16,285 nucleotides of DNA from Clostridia bacterium (GCA_021202495.1 JAJQCX010000208.1:1-16285), one strand, 5' to 3'; positions 8,601 through 15,341 are shown, counted from the stretch's first letter. A program made the numbers and translations. The notes: generated by a model from the sequence alone, not told the origin.

Positions 8601-10926
8601 CGACAACGGCAAGCTGTATGTGGATCTTTCCAGGGTAAAGCCGCGGTTTGATTCTGCGCATATATGGTATAAATGTGAGCAGTGCTCCGAATTGACGCCT
8701 TTCACGCTGAAGGGGCAATGTCCGAGCTGTGCTTCTCCTAACATTCACCAAATGACCGGTGATGAATACGAAGCGCTCAGCTTTTGGGAGAAGCCGATTG
8801 ATGACGCGATTCAAGGTAAGCCGATTCAAGTTATTGACACAGAGGAGCATACAGCTCAGCTCTCACATAAAGACCAGCTTTATGACCTTTGGAGTCGTAC
8901 CGAGCAATATGAGCTGCGCTTCCAAGACTTAATTCAAGATGGTGAAACTCCGGTGGATATTCTCAGCAGTACGACTACTATGGAAGTAGGCATTGATATC
9001 GGTTCTTTGGTTGCGGTTGGACTGAGAAACATTCCTCCGATGCGCGAAAATTATCAACAGCGTGCGGGACGTGCGGGCAGAAGAGGATCGAGCTTATCTA
9101 CGATAGTCACATTCTGTGAAGATAATCCTCATGATACGCTGTATTTTCATGACCCTGTTCCCATGTTTCGCGGCGATCCGCGCAAGCCTTGGATTGATGT
9201 ACAAAGCGAGAAGCTGCTGCGGCGTCATTTGGCAATGGTTATTCTGCAGGAATTTCTTGCGGAAAATCAAAAAAGCCTTGATACAATTCCTGCAGCTGTT
9301 TTCCTCACCGACCTTCTTGATGCATTCAAGCGATACCTTGCGTCTTACGATGTTGATAAGGACAAGCTTCTTTTGCCGGTTGGGGCGATATTCAATTATT
9401 CGGAATTTGAAAATGAGCTTAATAAAGCAATGGACGCTCTGAAAGAAAAATTATTGAAACATCCCGAGCTTTTCGGCGTCGGAGACGGCACCGCAGAGGG
9501 AGATGAAAAGTCGCTTCTTGACGCGCTCTACGAGGAAGGTATTATTCCGACATATTCGTTCCCAAAGAATGTTGTAAGTACATACATTCCGGATGTGAGC
9601 GGTAAAATCAAATATGAGGTTGACCGCGGGCTTGATGTGGCGATAGGCGAATATGCTCCGGGAAGGGCGATTGTTGTTGATAAACAGACCTATCAGATTG
9701 GCGGATTTTACTATCCCGGAAGCGAGCGCCGCCGCGGTCAAGCGCGGACGCCGGCACGCGCTTACACGGAAGATCCGAATTACGTGAAACAGGTTATAGT
9801 CTGTGGGAAATGCGGTTGGTTCGGTCTGATGGAAGATAATACGGAATGCTGTCCGTTTTGCGGGAATAATAATCTGACGTTCTCTCGCGAAATGATGCGC
9901 CCTTGGGGCTTTGCACCAAGAGATGCCCAATCAATATATGAAGCACAGCTGTCGGAAGAATATTCCTTTGTACAGCAGCCATTATATTCAACATTGCCGG
10001 ATGGGGAAGAAATGAAGCTTGCGCCAAATTGCAGAAATATACGGATCGCTTCACGAACAAATCAGCGAATCATCATGCTGAATAAGGGCTCAAACGACAA
10101 AGGCTTCATTGTCTGCAAGGACTGCGGCGCGGCAATGCCGGGCGGCGACATTTCTGTTTTGAATGATATTAACAGACCGTATAAATCAAAATATGCTCAA
10201 AGCAGATGTCGTCATGCCGATTTCTTTAATGTTAACCTCGGCTATGACTTTATAACCGATATGTTGGTTTTGGAATTTGCACTTGACAACAAGATTATCG
10301 ACAGCGATAGAAAAAACAATCCGTGGCTCGGTCGTGCGGCGCAATCCTTGGCGGAGGCATTGCGTTTGGCAGCAAGCAAAAAGCTTGACGTTGAGTTTAC
10401 CGAACTTGTCACCGGTTATCGATTCAGGACGGGATGCGAATATTCCTATGTTGATATTTATCTTTATGACAGCTTATCAAGCGGCGCCGGTTATGCTGTC
10501 GGCGTGGCAGATTCCATTGCGGAGCTATTGGCTGATGTAAAGGAGTTATTGAGTTCTTGTGACTGTGAAGCTGCGTGTTCAAATTGCCTGAAGCATTACA
10601 GAAACCAACATCTGCATGGTATGCTTGACCGTTTTGCCGCGCTTCAACTGCTTGAATGGGGCGTCAACGGAACAAAAGCGGAGCCCATCGATTTTAAGGA
10701 ACAGGTTAAGATGATAATGCCGTTGTCGAATATCCTCGGGAAATCCGGCTGTGAAATTACTACCGATTGCGGAATTTCGGTAAGCCGACGAAGAAACGCC
10801 AAAAAAATTGTTATTTACCCGGCAATGTGGATTGAGCCGCACGATTCGGATGCCATTTTTGTGAGTGATACTTACATGAAGTACGCCAAGCCGTATGCTG
10901 TCCAAAAGATTCTCGATAACATTTAA
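5671..10926 (+). CDS. Large DEAH-box helicase with multiple zinc clusters and DUF1998-type C-terminus (DruE/DrmA-like)
   Basis: A 1751-residue superfamily 2 helicase. RecA1 has HQ near 93-94, Walker A STGTGSGKTE (111-120), YPMNALVSDQ, ITNYSMLEYML, the DEAH box (324-327) and a TTAS motif III. RecA2 begins with KVLLFSDSRQR (741-751), is split by about 340 residues, and resumes with STTTMEVGIDIG (1100-1111) and QRAGRAGRRG (1130-1139). Cysteine pairs occur at 537/542/544, 565/568, 688/691, 1002/1005 with 1017/1020, 1378/1381 with 1394/1397, and 1482/1485. The C-terminal DCEAACSNCLKHYRN (from 1631) is the DUF1998 signature. YprA/MrfA repair helicases share this tail but are less than half the size. 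Long DUF1998 helicases are known from Druantia (DruE) and, split in two, from DISARM (DrmA/DrmB); both systems block phage. GGAGG at 5658-5662 and ATG 5671 support the start. All catalytic motifs look intact. Confidence 0.92.
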   Translation: MANGANFVHKQLRTELEEYIKSQYFGKSRLLLSALGNHIDDEGLFYQKPFIESSPAYVTVQNGIDEADIEEWMKEYFRQLAEAELGVFPNPFSHQTAALEKAVRGENLFVSTGTGSGKTECFMWPLLAKLASEAKNSKRSWAQRGIRTIVMYPMNALVSDQVSRLRKMIGDPGKKFIKIFRETCGEDVRRPQFGMYTGRTPYPGAQPTANKDRNLEKTLERMSFPKNDADKEYYENLLNEGKIPAKADMNQFLRGLHEGRHIPNDDDAELITRFEMQQFCPGILITNYSMLEYMLLRPIEQKIWDDTRDWLAADSENKLLFVIDEAHMYRGSSGGEVALLIRRLFHKLGISRERVQFILTTASMPNRNEQDMTAVMKFANELTASDTETRFCYLTGEREVIDGRSRYDIPVEILLSSEPGEFEGNDELKLSALLSFWRQSEGFDNRIDSLDAICRWMYENLIYYRPFRELIKYCRGNAVSLGELSTGIFPQLEQEDALKAVSVLLAIAPLAKNDKGAVLFPARMHMLFKGISGVYACANPECSCSHTDGTLTLGEIFLSDGNLTCPNCGSAVYELYNDRRCGALFFKGYVLDENNHSVFREKNVYLWRYPGLLMDSNMREIHLFIPSDDFQMSSDRGKNPIKPCYLDVKSGFINFADDSSAGKIGIRKLYYCDYSAKGRPQIITFQTCPHCRHRLAESQLTSFSTRGNQSFFNLIKAQFQLQPAVKGKENNLDRFPNEGRKVLLFSDSRQRAAKLARDMSEASDISAARQLFAIAIKTMEEQRDEQSINSLYDYFCLAAARHHVQMFHGSERTKFAEDCASAQKNYSRYAKHGRDYSPRFAVANAPVQMQEYILRLFAGGYNTLYDSATSWIEPTKQALFDAIDALEENGVIVTEDEFIDFFNAWVLSICDMFTAIGHTIGDTVRLKVRPRYGDYGLSKDWTFSRYIRKIMGWSKENETEAAWKRVLKETFLDAAQPDNGKLYVDLSRVKPRFDSAHIWYKCEQCSELTPFTLKGQCPSCASPNIHQMTGDEYEALSFWEKPIDDAIQGKPIQVIDTEEHTAQLSHKDQLYDLWSRTEQYELRFQDLIQDGETPVDILSSTTTMEVGIDIGSLVAVGLRNIPPMRENYQQRAGRAGRRGSSLSTIVTFCEDNPHDTLYFHDPVPMFRGDPRKPWIDVQSEKLLRRHLAMVILQEFLAENQKSLDTIPAAVFLTDLLDAFKRYLASYDVDKDKLLLPVGAIFNYSEFENELNKAMDALKEKLLKHPELFGVGDGTAEGDEKSLLDALYEEGIIPTYSFPKNVVSTYIPDVSGKIKYEVDRGLDVAIGEYAPGRAIVVDKQTYQIGGFYYPGSERRRGQARTPARAYTEDPNYVKQVIVCGKCGWFGLMEDNTECCPFCGNNNLTFSREMMRPWGFAPRDAQSIYEAQLSEEYSFVQQPLYSTLPDGEEMKLAPNCRNIRIASRTNQRIIMLNKGSNDKGFIVCKDCGAAMPGGDISVLNDINRPYKSKYAQSRCRHADFFNVNLGYDFITDMLVLEFALDNKIIDSDRKNNPWLGRAAQSLAEALRLAASKKLDVEFTELVTGYRFRTGCEYSYVDIYLYDSLSSGAGYAVGVADSIAELLADVKELLSSCDCEAACSNCLKHYRNQHLHGMLDRFAALQLLEWGVNGTKAEPIDFKEQVKMIMPLSNILGKSGCEITTDCGISVSRRRNAKKIVIYPAMWIEPHDSDAIFVSDTYMKYAKPYAVQKILDNI

Positions 10927-11080
10927 GGGAAGGCGGCGTGTACCAATCCGGATTATGAAAGCAAAGAAAAATAAAGCGCTGCGCTTGAAGAGATATAAGC
11001 GGACACCGGTTTTATTGTCTTCGCGTTCGGCGTCAAAGCGGCTGACATAATATGAATTTCGGGTTTTGGACGGCGGGTTG
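10927..11080 (+). other. Non-coding gap after the helicase gene
   Basis: I see no gene, RNA or convincing terminator here. A 31-codon basic ORF (10955-11050) lacks a well-spaced ribosome binding site. A short AAGCG/CGCTT hairpin has no U-tract. Transcription from the helicase operon may therefore continue into the next gene. Confidence 0.5.
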
Positions 11081-11109
11081 TTGCTGTTTGAAAATATTTG
11101 CGCTATAAT
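11081..11109 (+). promoter_or_regulatory. Sigma-A-type promoter for the UPF0158 gene
   Basis: TTGCTG (11081-11086), a 17 bp spacer and a consensus TATAAT (11104-11109). The start site would be near 11116, giving a leader of about 94 nt before ATG 11210. This allows the gene to be expressed separately from the helicase operon. Confidence 0.6.
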
Positions 11110-11209
11110 AATATAAAAAATTGTCGGAATTATGGGAATGAATATGTCAATTCCGAAAGTGTTGATAATCTCATTTCAAAGTCGGCTAAAGATAACGGGG
11201 AGGATGGGC

Positions 11210-11647
11210 ATGAAAATAAAATTACAACAGGTTATTGACGCTATAGAGCAAGCCGATGATAATCGGACGGGATTTTACGACTCGCAGACCGGCGAAACGG
11301 TGTGGTTGGGAGATCCGCTTGTGACAGGCGAATCCTATGACGAGTTGGAAGAGCTGCTGGAAACGTCGAGAAACCGCTTTTATCGACTTCCTACTAAGTT
11401 TGACATACACGAATACAGTATCATGGAAAATTTTGCGGATGACCTTCCGGCGGGAAGGATGCGAAACGAGCTGATTAACGCCATTCGCGGCAGGGGTGCG
11501 TTCTGCAGATTTAAAAACACAATTTATTATTACGGTATTGAGCGGCAATGGTACGATTATCGAGATGCGGCATACAGGCGGATTGCCGTCAGGTGGTGTC
11601 GGGATGAGGGATTGGAATATGAAGAGGAGCACGGAAACGATGAGTGA
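11210..11647 (+). CDS. UPF0158 family protein
   Basis: A 145-residue acidic protein. The body matches the UPF0158 pattern: a YRLPTKFDIHEYSIMENF segment (about 63-80), then a block reading INAIRGRGAFCRFKNTIYYYGI, and a WYDYRDAAYRRIAVRWC segment near the C-terminus. Proteins of this family are small, widespread in bacteria and of unknown function. The ORF stays open upstream to 11132, but ATG 11210 is preferred because GGGGAGG (11197-11203) lies 6 nt before it and the family homology begins there. It has its own promoter and lies inside the repeat bracket, so it may have travelled with the helicase operon, though nothing links it functionally. Confidence 0.85.
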   Translation: MKIKLQQVIDAIEQADDNRTGFYDSQTGETVWLGDPLVTGESYDELEELLETSRNRFYRLPTKFDIHEYSIMENFADDLPAGRMRNELINAIRGRGAFCRFKNTIYYYGIERQWYDYRDAAYRRIAVRWCRDEGLEYEEEHGNDE

Positions 11648-11685
11648 CGGCAGACGGGAATAAGTATAAAGGGACTGTAAAAAAA

Positions 11686-11750
11686 TCCAAAAGCACATAT
11701 GCAAAAAGAAATTCCAATCAGGGATTTCTTTTTGCATATGTGCTTTTGCA
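11686..11750. terminator. Very long inverted repeat, probable bidirectional terminator
   Basis: A perfect 24 bp inverted repeat (11689-11712 with 11724-11747) extends inward by three more pairs, one of them G-T, to leave a 5 nt loop. The outer end is AAAA/TTTT, so each strand has a short T run at the base of the stem. It lies 40 bases after the UPF0158 stop. The core GCAAAAAG/CTTTTTGC element also occurs in the terminator at 15199-15229, which suggests a terminator style of this genome rather than a transposon end. Confidence 0.7.
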
Positions 11751-11786
11751 GCAATAGAATATAATTAACATGAGACTTTTTTCATA

Positions 11787-11997
11787 CTAAAATTCAATGA
11801 GATCGCTTGCCGAAAAGAGCGTGGGTGACGGAAATGCGGTGGTAGACCGCGGGCGGGGACGAGCCCCGCCCCTACAACCAGACAGCGAGAAAATTACGTA
11901 AAGATGGCTGATTTTTGATTGGGTGGCAGACCGCGGCGGGAGCAAGCCCCCGCCCTACGACCAAGATAAGCTAAAAAATCAAGCTTTTGGCTGAATA
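11787..11997 (+). repeat. Right copy of the ~210 bp direct repeat
   Basis: This copy is similar in length and order to 538-746. It opens with the same CTAAAATTCAAT and closes with AAAAAATCAAGC (11973-11984) followed by GGCTGAATA. It holds two tandem-like GC-rich hairpin units: 11851-11858 with 11864-11871 (perfect 8 bp, loop ACGAG) and 11935-11940 with 11949-11954. Each is preceded by a GG[T/C]AGACCGCGG block and followed by CCCTAC. I see no ORF. It lies between the UPF0158 terminator and the 3' end of the MerR gene. Confidence 0.75.
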
Positions 11998-12017
11998 TTG
12001 GCATCAGCTACGATTTT

Positions 12018-12809
12018 TTAGCTGCATTCGGCGGGAATTTGAATTTCACATCTTCTGCTGCCGATTTGGAAGCGGTCAAGCAGCATATTTGACACAAATA
12101 TTGTTTTTGGGACTGTATCGGTGCAATGCTCTTCGATAAACGGCAAAAGCTCGCCGCCCGCATTGCCGTCAAATTGTATGCAGCGAAAATCTCCGGCGGG
12201 AACGGTTATGACGTCGGGGGAATCTTTAATTGTATCGGCAATTTCAAAGAAGAGAAAATATTTCGTTTTTTGTTCTTCATATTTTATCATTATGCCCGAG
12301 GGAAATATGGGTGAAAGACCGCGCTGCTGCGCTGAGGAAAAGAGCTTTGAATAGCGCTGCTCCACACTGCCCGCATCCGATAAATCGCCGGTATATTCTA
12401 TGGTAACGATTTGCCGCGCCGCAATTTGGCGAATGTAAAATCCGTCGATATTGTTATACGCTTTTGTTTCGTCCAAATAACGCAGGAAATACTCTATTTT
12501 ATTTAAGCCGCTTTCGATTTCGCGAATTTTCTTTTCGGAAGCGGCTTTGCCGTCCTCCAAAAGCCTTTGATTTTGGAGGACGCCGTTTTCGTCCACATAA
12601 TTTTTCAGGTTTTTCAGCGGAATTTGCAGCGTGACGCACAAAAGAACGGTGTCAAGCTGTGCCAACTGCTCGGCGGAGTAATATCTGTACTTAGTGTCGG
12701 GATCAATGCGGGCGGGTTTTAACAGCCCTATTTTTTCATAATAGCGCAAAGAATTGATGTTCACGTTTCGCAGATGCGCAAATTCGCTGATGGTAAAAAA
12801 TTTTTTCAC
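12018..12809 (-). CDS. MerR family transcriptional regulator with a GyrI-like effector domain (BmrR-type)
   Basis: A 263-residue regulator. The N-terminal winged helix (about residues 4-73) contains FTISEFAHLRNVNINSLRYYEKIGLLKPARID and YRYYSAEQLAQLD, the MerR signature. A linker coiled coil (about 76-112) should mediate dimerisation. The C-terminal half (about 118-260) resembles the GyrI/BmrR ligand domain that binds cationic, lipophilic drugs. The start is GTG 12809, with GGAGG spaced about 6 nt away on the minus strand. It is transcribed divergently from the MATE exporter, and the shared promoter region has the 19 bp spacer typical of MerR targets, so it very likely activates the exporter upon drug binding and controls itself. 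The actual ligand cannot be told from sequence. Confidence 0.92.
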   Translation of the reverse strand: MKKFFTISEFAHLRNVNINSLRYYEKIGLLKPARIDPDTKYRYYSAEQLAQLDTVLLCVTLQIPLKNLKNYVDENGVLQNQRLLEDGKAASEKKIREIESGLNKIEYFLRYLDETKAYNNIDGFYIRQIAARQIVTIEYTGDLSDAGSVEQRYSKLFSSAQQRGLSPIFPSGIMIKYEEQKTKYFLFFEIADTIKDSPDVITVPAGDFRCIQFDGNAGGELLPFIEEHCTDTVPKTIFVSNMLLDRFQIGSRRCEIQIPAECS

Positions 12810-12827
12810 TTTTTTCCTCCAATCCTC

Positions 12828-12858
12828 TTGAACCTATTATTATAACAGGGTTTAAAAT
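12828..12858 (+). promoter_or_regulatory. MerR-type promoter of the MATE gene with a 19 bp spacer
   Basis: TTGAAC (12828-12833) and TAAAAT (12853-12858) are separated by 19 bp, the overlong spacing that MerR activators correct by distorting the DNA. AACC (12831-12834) and GGTT (12849-12852) form a symmetric pair within the spacer, centred at 12841.5, and mark the likely operator. Basal expression should be low until the regulator binds its effector. Confidence 0.75.
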
Positions 12859-12867
12859 TAAAAGCAA
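12839..12867 (-). promoter_or_regulatory. Divergent promoter of the merR gene, overlapping the operator
   Basis: On the minus strand TTGCTT (12862-12867), a 17 bp spacer and TATAAT (12839-12844) form a good promoter, with a start near 12832 and a short leader to GTG 12809. Its -10 lies inside the spacer of the MATE promoter, so the bound regulator should also affect its own synthesis. Confidence 0.65.
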
Positions 12868-12910
12868 CCCGCATTGCATTAAAAATTCAGAGAGAAAGGA
12901 AGCTGATTGC

Positions 12911-12949
12911 ATGAAAAAATCAATCGGGAAGGTGAAGGGCAATGAATGA
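12911..12949 (+). CDS. Putative 12-residue leader peptide overlapping the MATE start
   Basis: ATG 12911 opens a 12-codon ORF (MKKSIGKVKGNE) that ends at 12949, eight bases into the MATE gene. GAAAGGAAG at 12894-12902 could serve as its ribosome binding site. It lies in the MATE leader downstream of the predicted start site (about 12865). It could couple translation to the exporter, as leader peptides do for several drug-resistance genes, or it may be chance. Confidence 0.3.
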   Translation: MKKSIGKVKGNE

Positions 12950-14333
12950 GAAAAGCATTGAAAAGGTCAATCCGCTCGGCACGGAGTCTGTCGGAAAGTT
13001 GGTGGCTGAATTTGCGGGACCGAGCGTGATTTCACTTGTTGTAAACGCGCTTTACAATATTGTCGATCAGGTTTTCATCGGACAGGGAGTGGGCTATCTC
13101 GGCAACGCCGCAACTAATGTTATTGTGTCCTTTACAATCATTTGCTCGGCGTTGGCTCTTTTGATAGGAGACGGAGCGGTGTCATACATGAGTTTGAAGT
13201 TAGGTCAGAAGGATCCGAACGGCGCCGCAAAAGGCGTGGGAAACGCGGTTGTAATGACGACAGGCATCGGAATTGTGTTATGCGTTGTGCTGCAAATTTT
13301 TCTTGAACCGCTGTGCGTTCTTTTCGGAGCGACAGAATCCGTTTTGCCGTATGCCGAGGATTACGGGCGAATTATTTGCTTCGGAGTGTTTTTTGCCGCA
13401 ATAGATTCCGCAATGGCAGGGCTTATCCGTGCGGACGGAAGCCCCGGGTACAGCATGGCGGGGCTGTTGGCCGGCTGTGCGGCAAATATAATTTTAGACC
13501 CTTTGTTTATTTTCGTCTTTCAATGGGGCGTAAAGGGCGCGGCATGGGCGACGATAATCGGGCAAATTTTAAACGCGGTGATATATATCGCCTATATTTT
13601 CAGATTTAAAACCATTTCGCTGAATAGAAAAAGCTTTGTGCCCTCGTTTAAAAGAATATGCAAAATTTGCAGTCTCGGCACATCAAGCTTTATCACTCAG
13701 ATTTCAATCGTGATTGTTATGGCGGTTTCCAACAACGTGATGGTCTATTATGGAGCAAAATCCGCATACGGTTCGGACATTCCGCTCGCCGCATTCGGCA
13801 TTACAATGAAAGTAAATCAAATTTTGGTGGCTGTTATCATGGGAATGGCAACGGGCTCTCAGCCCATTTGGGGCTATAATTACGGAAGCAGGCAATATGA
13901 CAGAGTGAAAAAAGCCTATAAAACGGTGCTCTGTGTTTCGACGATTATTTTGATTTTGGCGTTCTGCGTTTTCCAATTCGCGCCGATGAGCATTGTGGGA
14001 ATATTCGGCTCGGAGTCGGGATTATACAATGAATTTGCGGTAAAATGTTTTAAAATATTTCTTTTTGCCTGCCCGCTCAACGGAGTGCAGATTGTAACGT
14101 CAATCTTCTTTCAGGCAATCGGAAAGCCGAAGCCCGCAACTGTGATGTCGCTGACAAGGCAGATTATATTCCTCATTCCGGCGACCCTCATTTTGTCATA
14201 TTTGATAGGCGTTGAAGGCGCATTGTGGGCGGGTCCTACCGCGGATACTTTAGCGTTTATTCTTTCGCTCATTTTGCTGGCAGTCAATTGGGAAAGAATT
14301 TTTGCCGCAGATGAAGATGTGCTAAAAGGTTGA
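12942..14333 (+). CDS. MATE family multidrug efflux transporter (MepA-type)
   Basis: A 463-residue integral membrane protein, the usual length for MATE exporters, with about twelve hydrophobic segments in two related halves. Family-like features include LYNIVDQVFIGQGVG after the first helix (about 36-50), GDGAVSYMSLKLGQ (about 76-89), IRADGSPGYSM and NIILDPLFIFVFQWGVKGAAWAT in the first half, and GMATGSQPIWGYNYGS (about 302-317) in the second. MATE proteins of this branch expel cationic drugs and dyes in exchange for Na+ or H+. ATG 12942 has a purine-rich GGGAAGGTGAAGGG stretch just upstream. The MerR operator region controls it. The next gene starts 28 nt after its stop and is probably in the same transcript. 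No defects are seen. Confidence 0.93.
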   Translation: MNEKSIEKVNPLGTESVGKLVAEFAGPSVISLVVNALYNIVDQVFIGQGVGYLGNAATNVIVSFTIICSALALLIGDGAVSYMSLKLGQKDPNGAAKGVGNAVVMTTGIGIVLCVVLQIFLEPLCVLFGATESVLPYAEDYGRIICFGVFFAAIDSAMAGLIRADGSPGYSMAGLLAGCAANIILDPLFIFVFQWGVKGAAWATIIGQILNAVIYIAYIFRFKTISLNRKSFVPSFKRICKICSLGTSSFITQISIVIVMAVSNNVMVYYGAKSAYGSDIPLAAFGITMKVNQILVAVIMGMATGSQPIWGYNYGSRQYDRVKKAYKTVLCVSTIILILAFCVFQFAPMSIVGIFGSESGLYNEFAVKCFKIFLFACPLNGVQIVTSIFFQAIGKPKPATVMSLTRQIIFLIPATLILSYLIGVEGALWAGPTADTLAFILSLILLAVNWERIFAADEDVLKG

Positions 14334-14361
14334 TATTTTTACGTTGCAGGGAGGCGAAAGC

Positions 14362-15171
14362 ATGATTAAAATACATATTTTTCACACGGGAAGCATCAGA
14401 ATTGACAGGGCGGTTGCCTATAAAGAAGAAAATCCTCTCACTGTTACGGGATTTTTGAGAGGAAAGAAAAAGAAAATCGAACTTCCGGTATCGTGTTATT
14501 TAATTGAGCACCCGAAGGGGCTTGTTCTCATAGATACGGGGCTAAATCCGCTTTTTGCGGAGGAACAGCCGCGCCGTGCTTTAAATTTGAGAGAGATGAC
14601 GGTAAAACCAATCTTGAGCGCGGGAGAGAGCATTGATTGCCGATTGAAAGAGATGGGCATTGAAGCAAGCGATATTGATTTTATTTTTCTGAGCCACCTT
14701 GATTTTGACCACACGGGAGGCTTGGCGGCAATGAGCACCGCAAAAAACATAATGACCTCGGAGGAGGAAATCGAGGATGCCGAGAAATATCATCTCAGAT
14801 ACGACAAAAACAATTGGTCGGGCGTGGAGCTGAAACCGTTTCGATACAATTGGACGGAGATTGGTCCGGCAAATAAAAGCTACGACGTTTGGGGCGACGG
14901 GAGCGTGCTTTTGATAAAAACTCCCGGTCACACACACGGAATGTTCAGTGCGGTTGTCAGTCAAGGGGATAAATTCGCGGTTTTGACATCGGATGCGGTC
15001 TATACCGTTCGGTCAAGACGGGAGAGGATAATCCCGGGCATTACGGTTGACAAAGAAGAGGCGGCAAAATCATTAAAATGGGTTTGCGATTTTGATAAGG
15101 ATCGCGACTGCATATTGATTGCGGCAAACCACGACCCCGAAATCAAGCCGGGGTGCGTTGTTTTAAAATAG
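14362..15171 (+). CDS. Metallo-beta-lactamase-fold hydrolase, N-acyl homoserine lactonase-like
   Basis: A 269-residue cytoplasmic enzyme. The metal-binding motif SHLDFDHTGG (HxDxDH) lies at about 112-121. GHTHG supplies the next histidine, SDA the bridging aspartate (about 209-211), and NHDPE the last histidine near the C-terminus. Length and motif spacing fit the AiiA/AttM lactonase branch, which opens homoserine lactone rings, but this fold covers many hydrolases and the true substrate is unknown. ATG 14362 is preferred over the in-frame TTG 14344 because AGGGAGG (14348-14354) sits 7 nt upstream. It follows the MATE gene after 28 nt without a terminator, so it is probably co-regulated by the MerR protein. 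A role in destroying a lactone-type compound that the pump also exports is inference. Confidence 0.85.
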   Translation: MIKIHIFHTGSIRIDRAVAYKEENPLTVTGFLRGKKKKIELPVSCYLIEHPKGLVLIDTGLNPLFAEEQPRRALNLREMTVKPILSAGESIDCRLKEMGIEASDIDFIFLSHLDFDHTGGLAAMSTAKNIMTSEEEIEDAEKYHLRYDKNNWSGVELKPFRYNWTEIGPANKSYDVWGDGSVLLIKTPGHTHGMFSAVVSQGDKFAVLTSDAVYTVRSRRERIIPGITVDKEEAAKSLKWVCDFDKDRDCILIAANHDPEIKPGCVVLK

Positions 15172-15198
15172 CGCATGGGAAATAAATAATACTCACAC

Positions 15199-15229
15199 GC
15201 AAAAAGGGCTTATCAAAAACCCTTTTTGC
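15199..15229. terminator. Terminator after the hydrolase gene
   Basis: A perfect 10 bp stem, GCAAAAAGGG (15199-15208) with CCCTTTTTGC (15220-15229), carries its T-tract in the 3' arm. It lies 27 bases after the hydrolase stop and, being symmetric, may also stop read-through from the tRNA on the minus strand. Confidence 0.75.
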
Positions 15230-15233
15230 AACA

Positions 15234-15265
15234 AAAGAATGCGCTGTTTTCACAGCGCATTCTTT
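15234..15265 (-). terminator. Terminator of the tRNA-Arg gene
   Basis: A perfect 14 bp inverted repeat (15234-15247 with 15252-15265) with a 4 nt loop. On the minus strand it begins at the last base of the tRNA CCA end and finishes with TTCTTTTGTT, which fits a tRNA 3' terminator. Confidence 0.75.
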
Positions 15266-15341
15266 GGCGTCCGCGAGGTGATTCGAACACCCGACCTACC
15301 GCTTAGGAGGCGGTCGCTCTATCCTGCTGAGCTACGCAGAC
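15265..15341 (-). tRNA. tRNA-Arg (anticodon CCT)
   Basis: The minus strand folds into a full cloverleaf of 77 nt including an encoded CCA. The acceptor stem GTCTGCG pairs with CGCGGAC (one G-T pair), the D stem is GCTC/GAGC, and the anticodon stem is ACCGC/GCGGT. The anticodon loop CTCCTAA carries anticodon CCT, which reads AGG. The T arm is GGGTG, TTCGAAT, CACCT. It lies downstream of rpmF on the same strand, and no separate clear promoter is visible in the 36 bases before it. Confidence 0.95.

Noticed and set aside
5671..10926. Housekeeping YprA/MrfA repair helicase
   Set aside because: The protein is more than twice as long, has several extra zinc clusters and a large RecA2 insertion, and sits at the end of a coupled four-gene operon.
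10955..11050. 31-codon very basic ORF after the helicase
   Set aside because: The nearest purine-rich site is about 20 nt upstream, there is no recognisable motif, and it lies in an otherwise featureless gap.
11132..11209. Upstream start for the UPF0158 gene
   Set aside because: It would place the GGGGAGG ribosome binding site inside the gene, and the added residues do not resemble the family.
538..11997. Insertion sequence or integron ends
   Set aside because: No transposase, integrase or recombinase gene occurs in the window and I found no terminal inverted repeats with target duplications; only direct repeats are seen.
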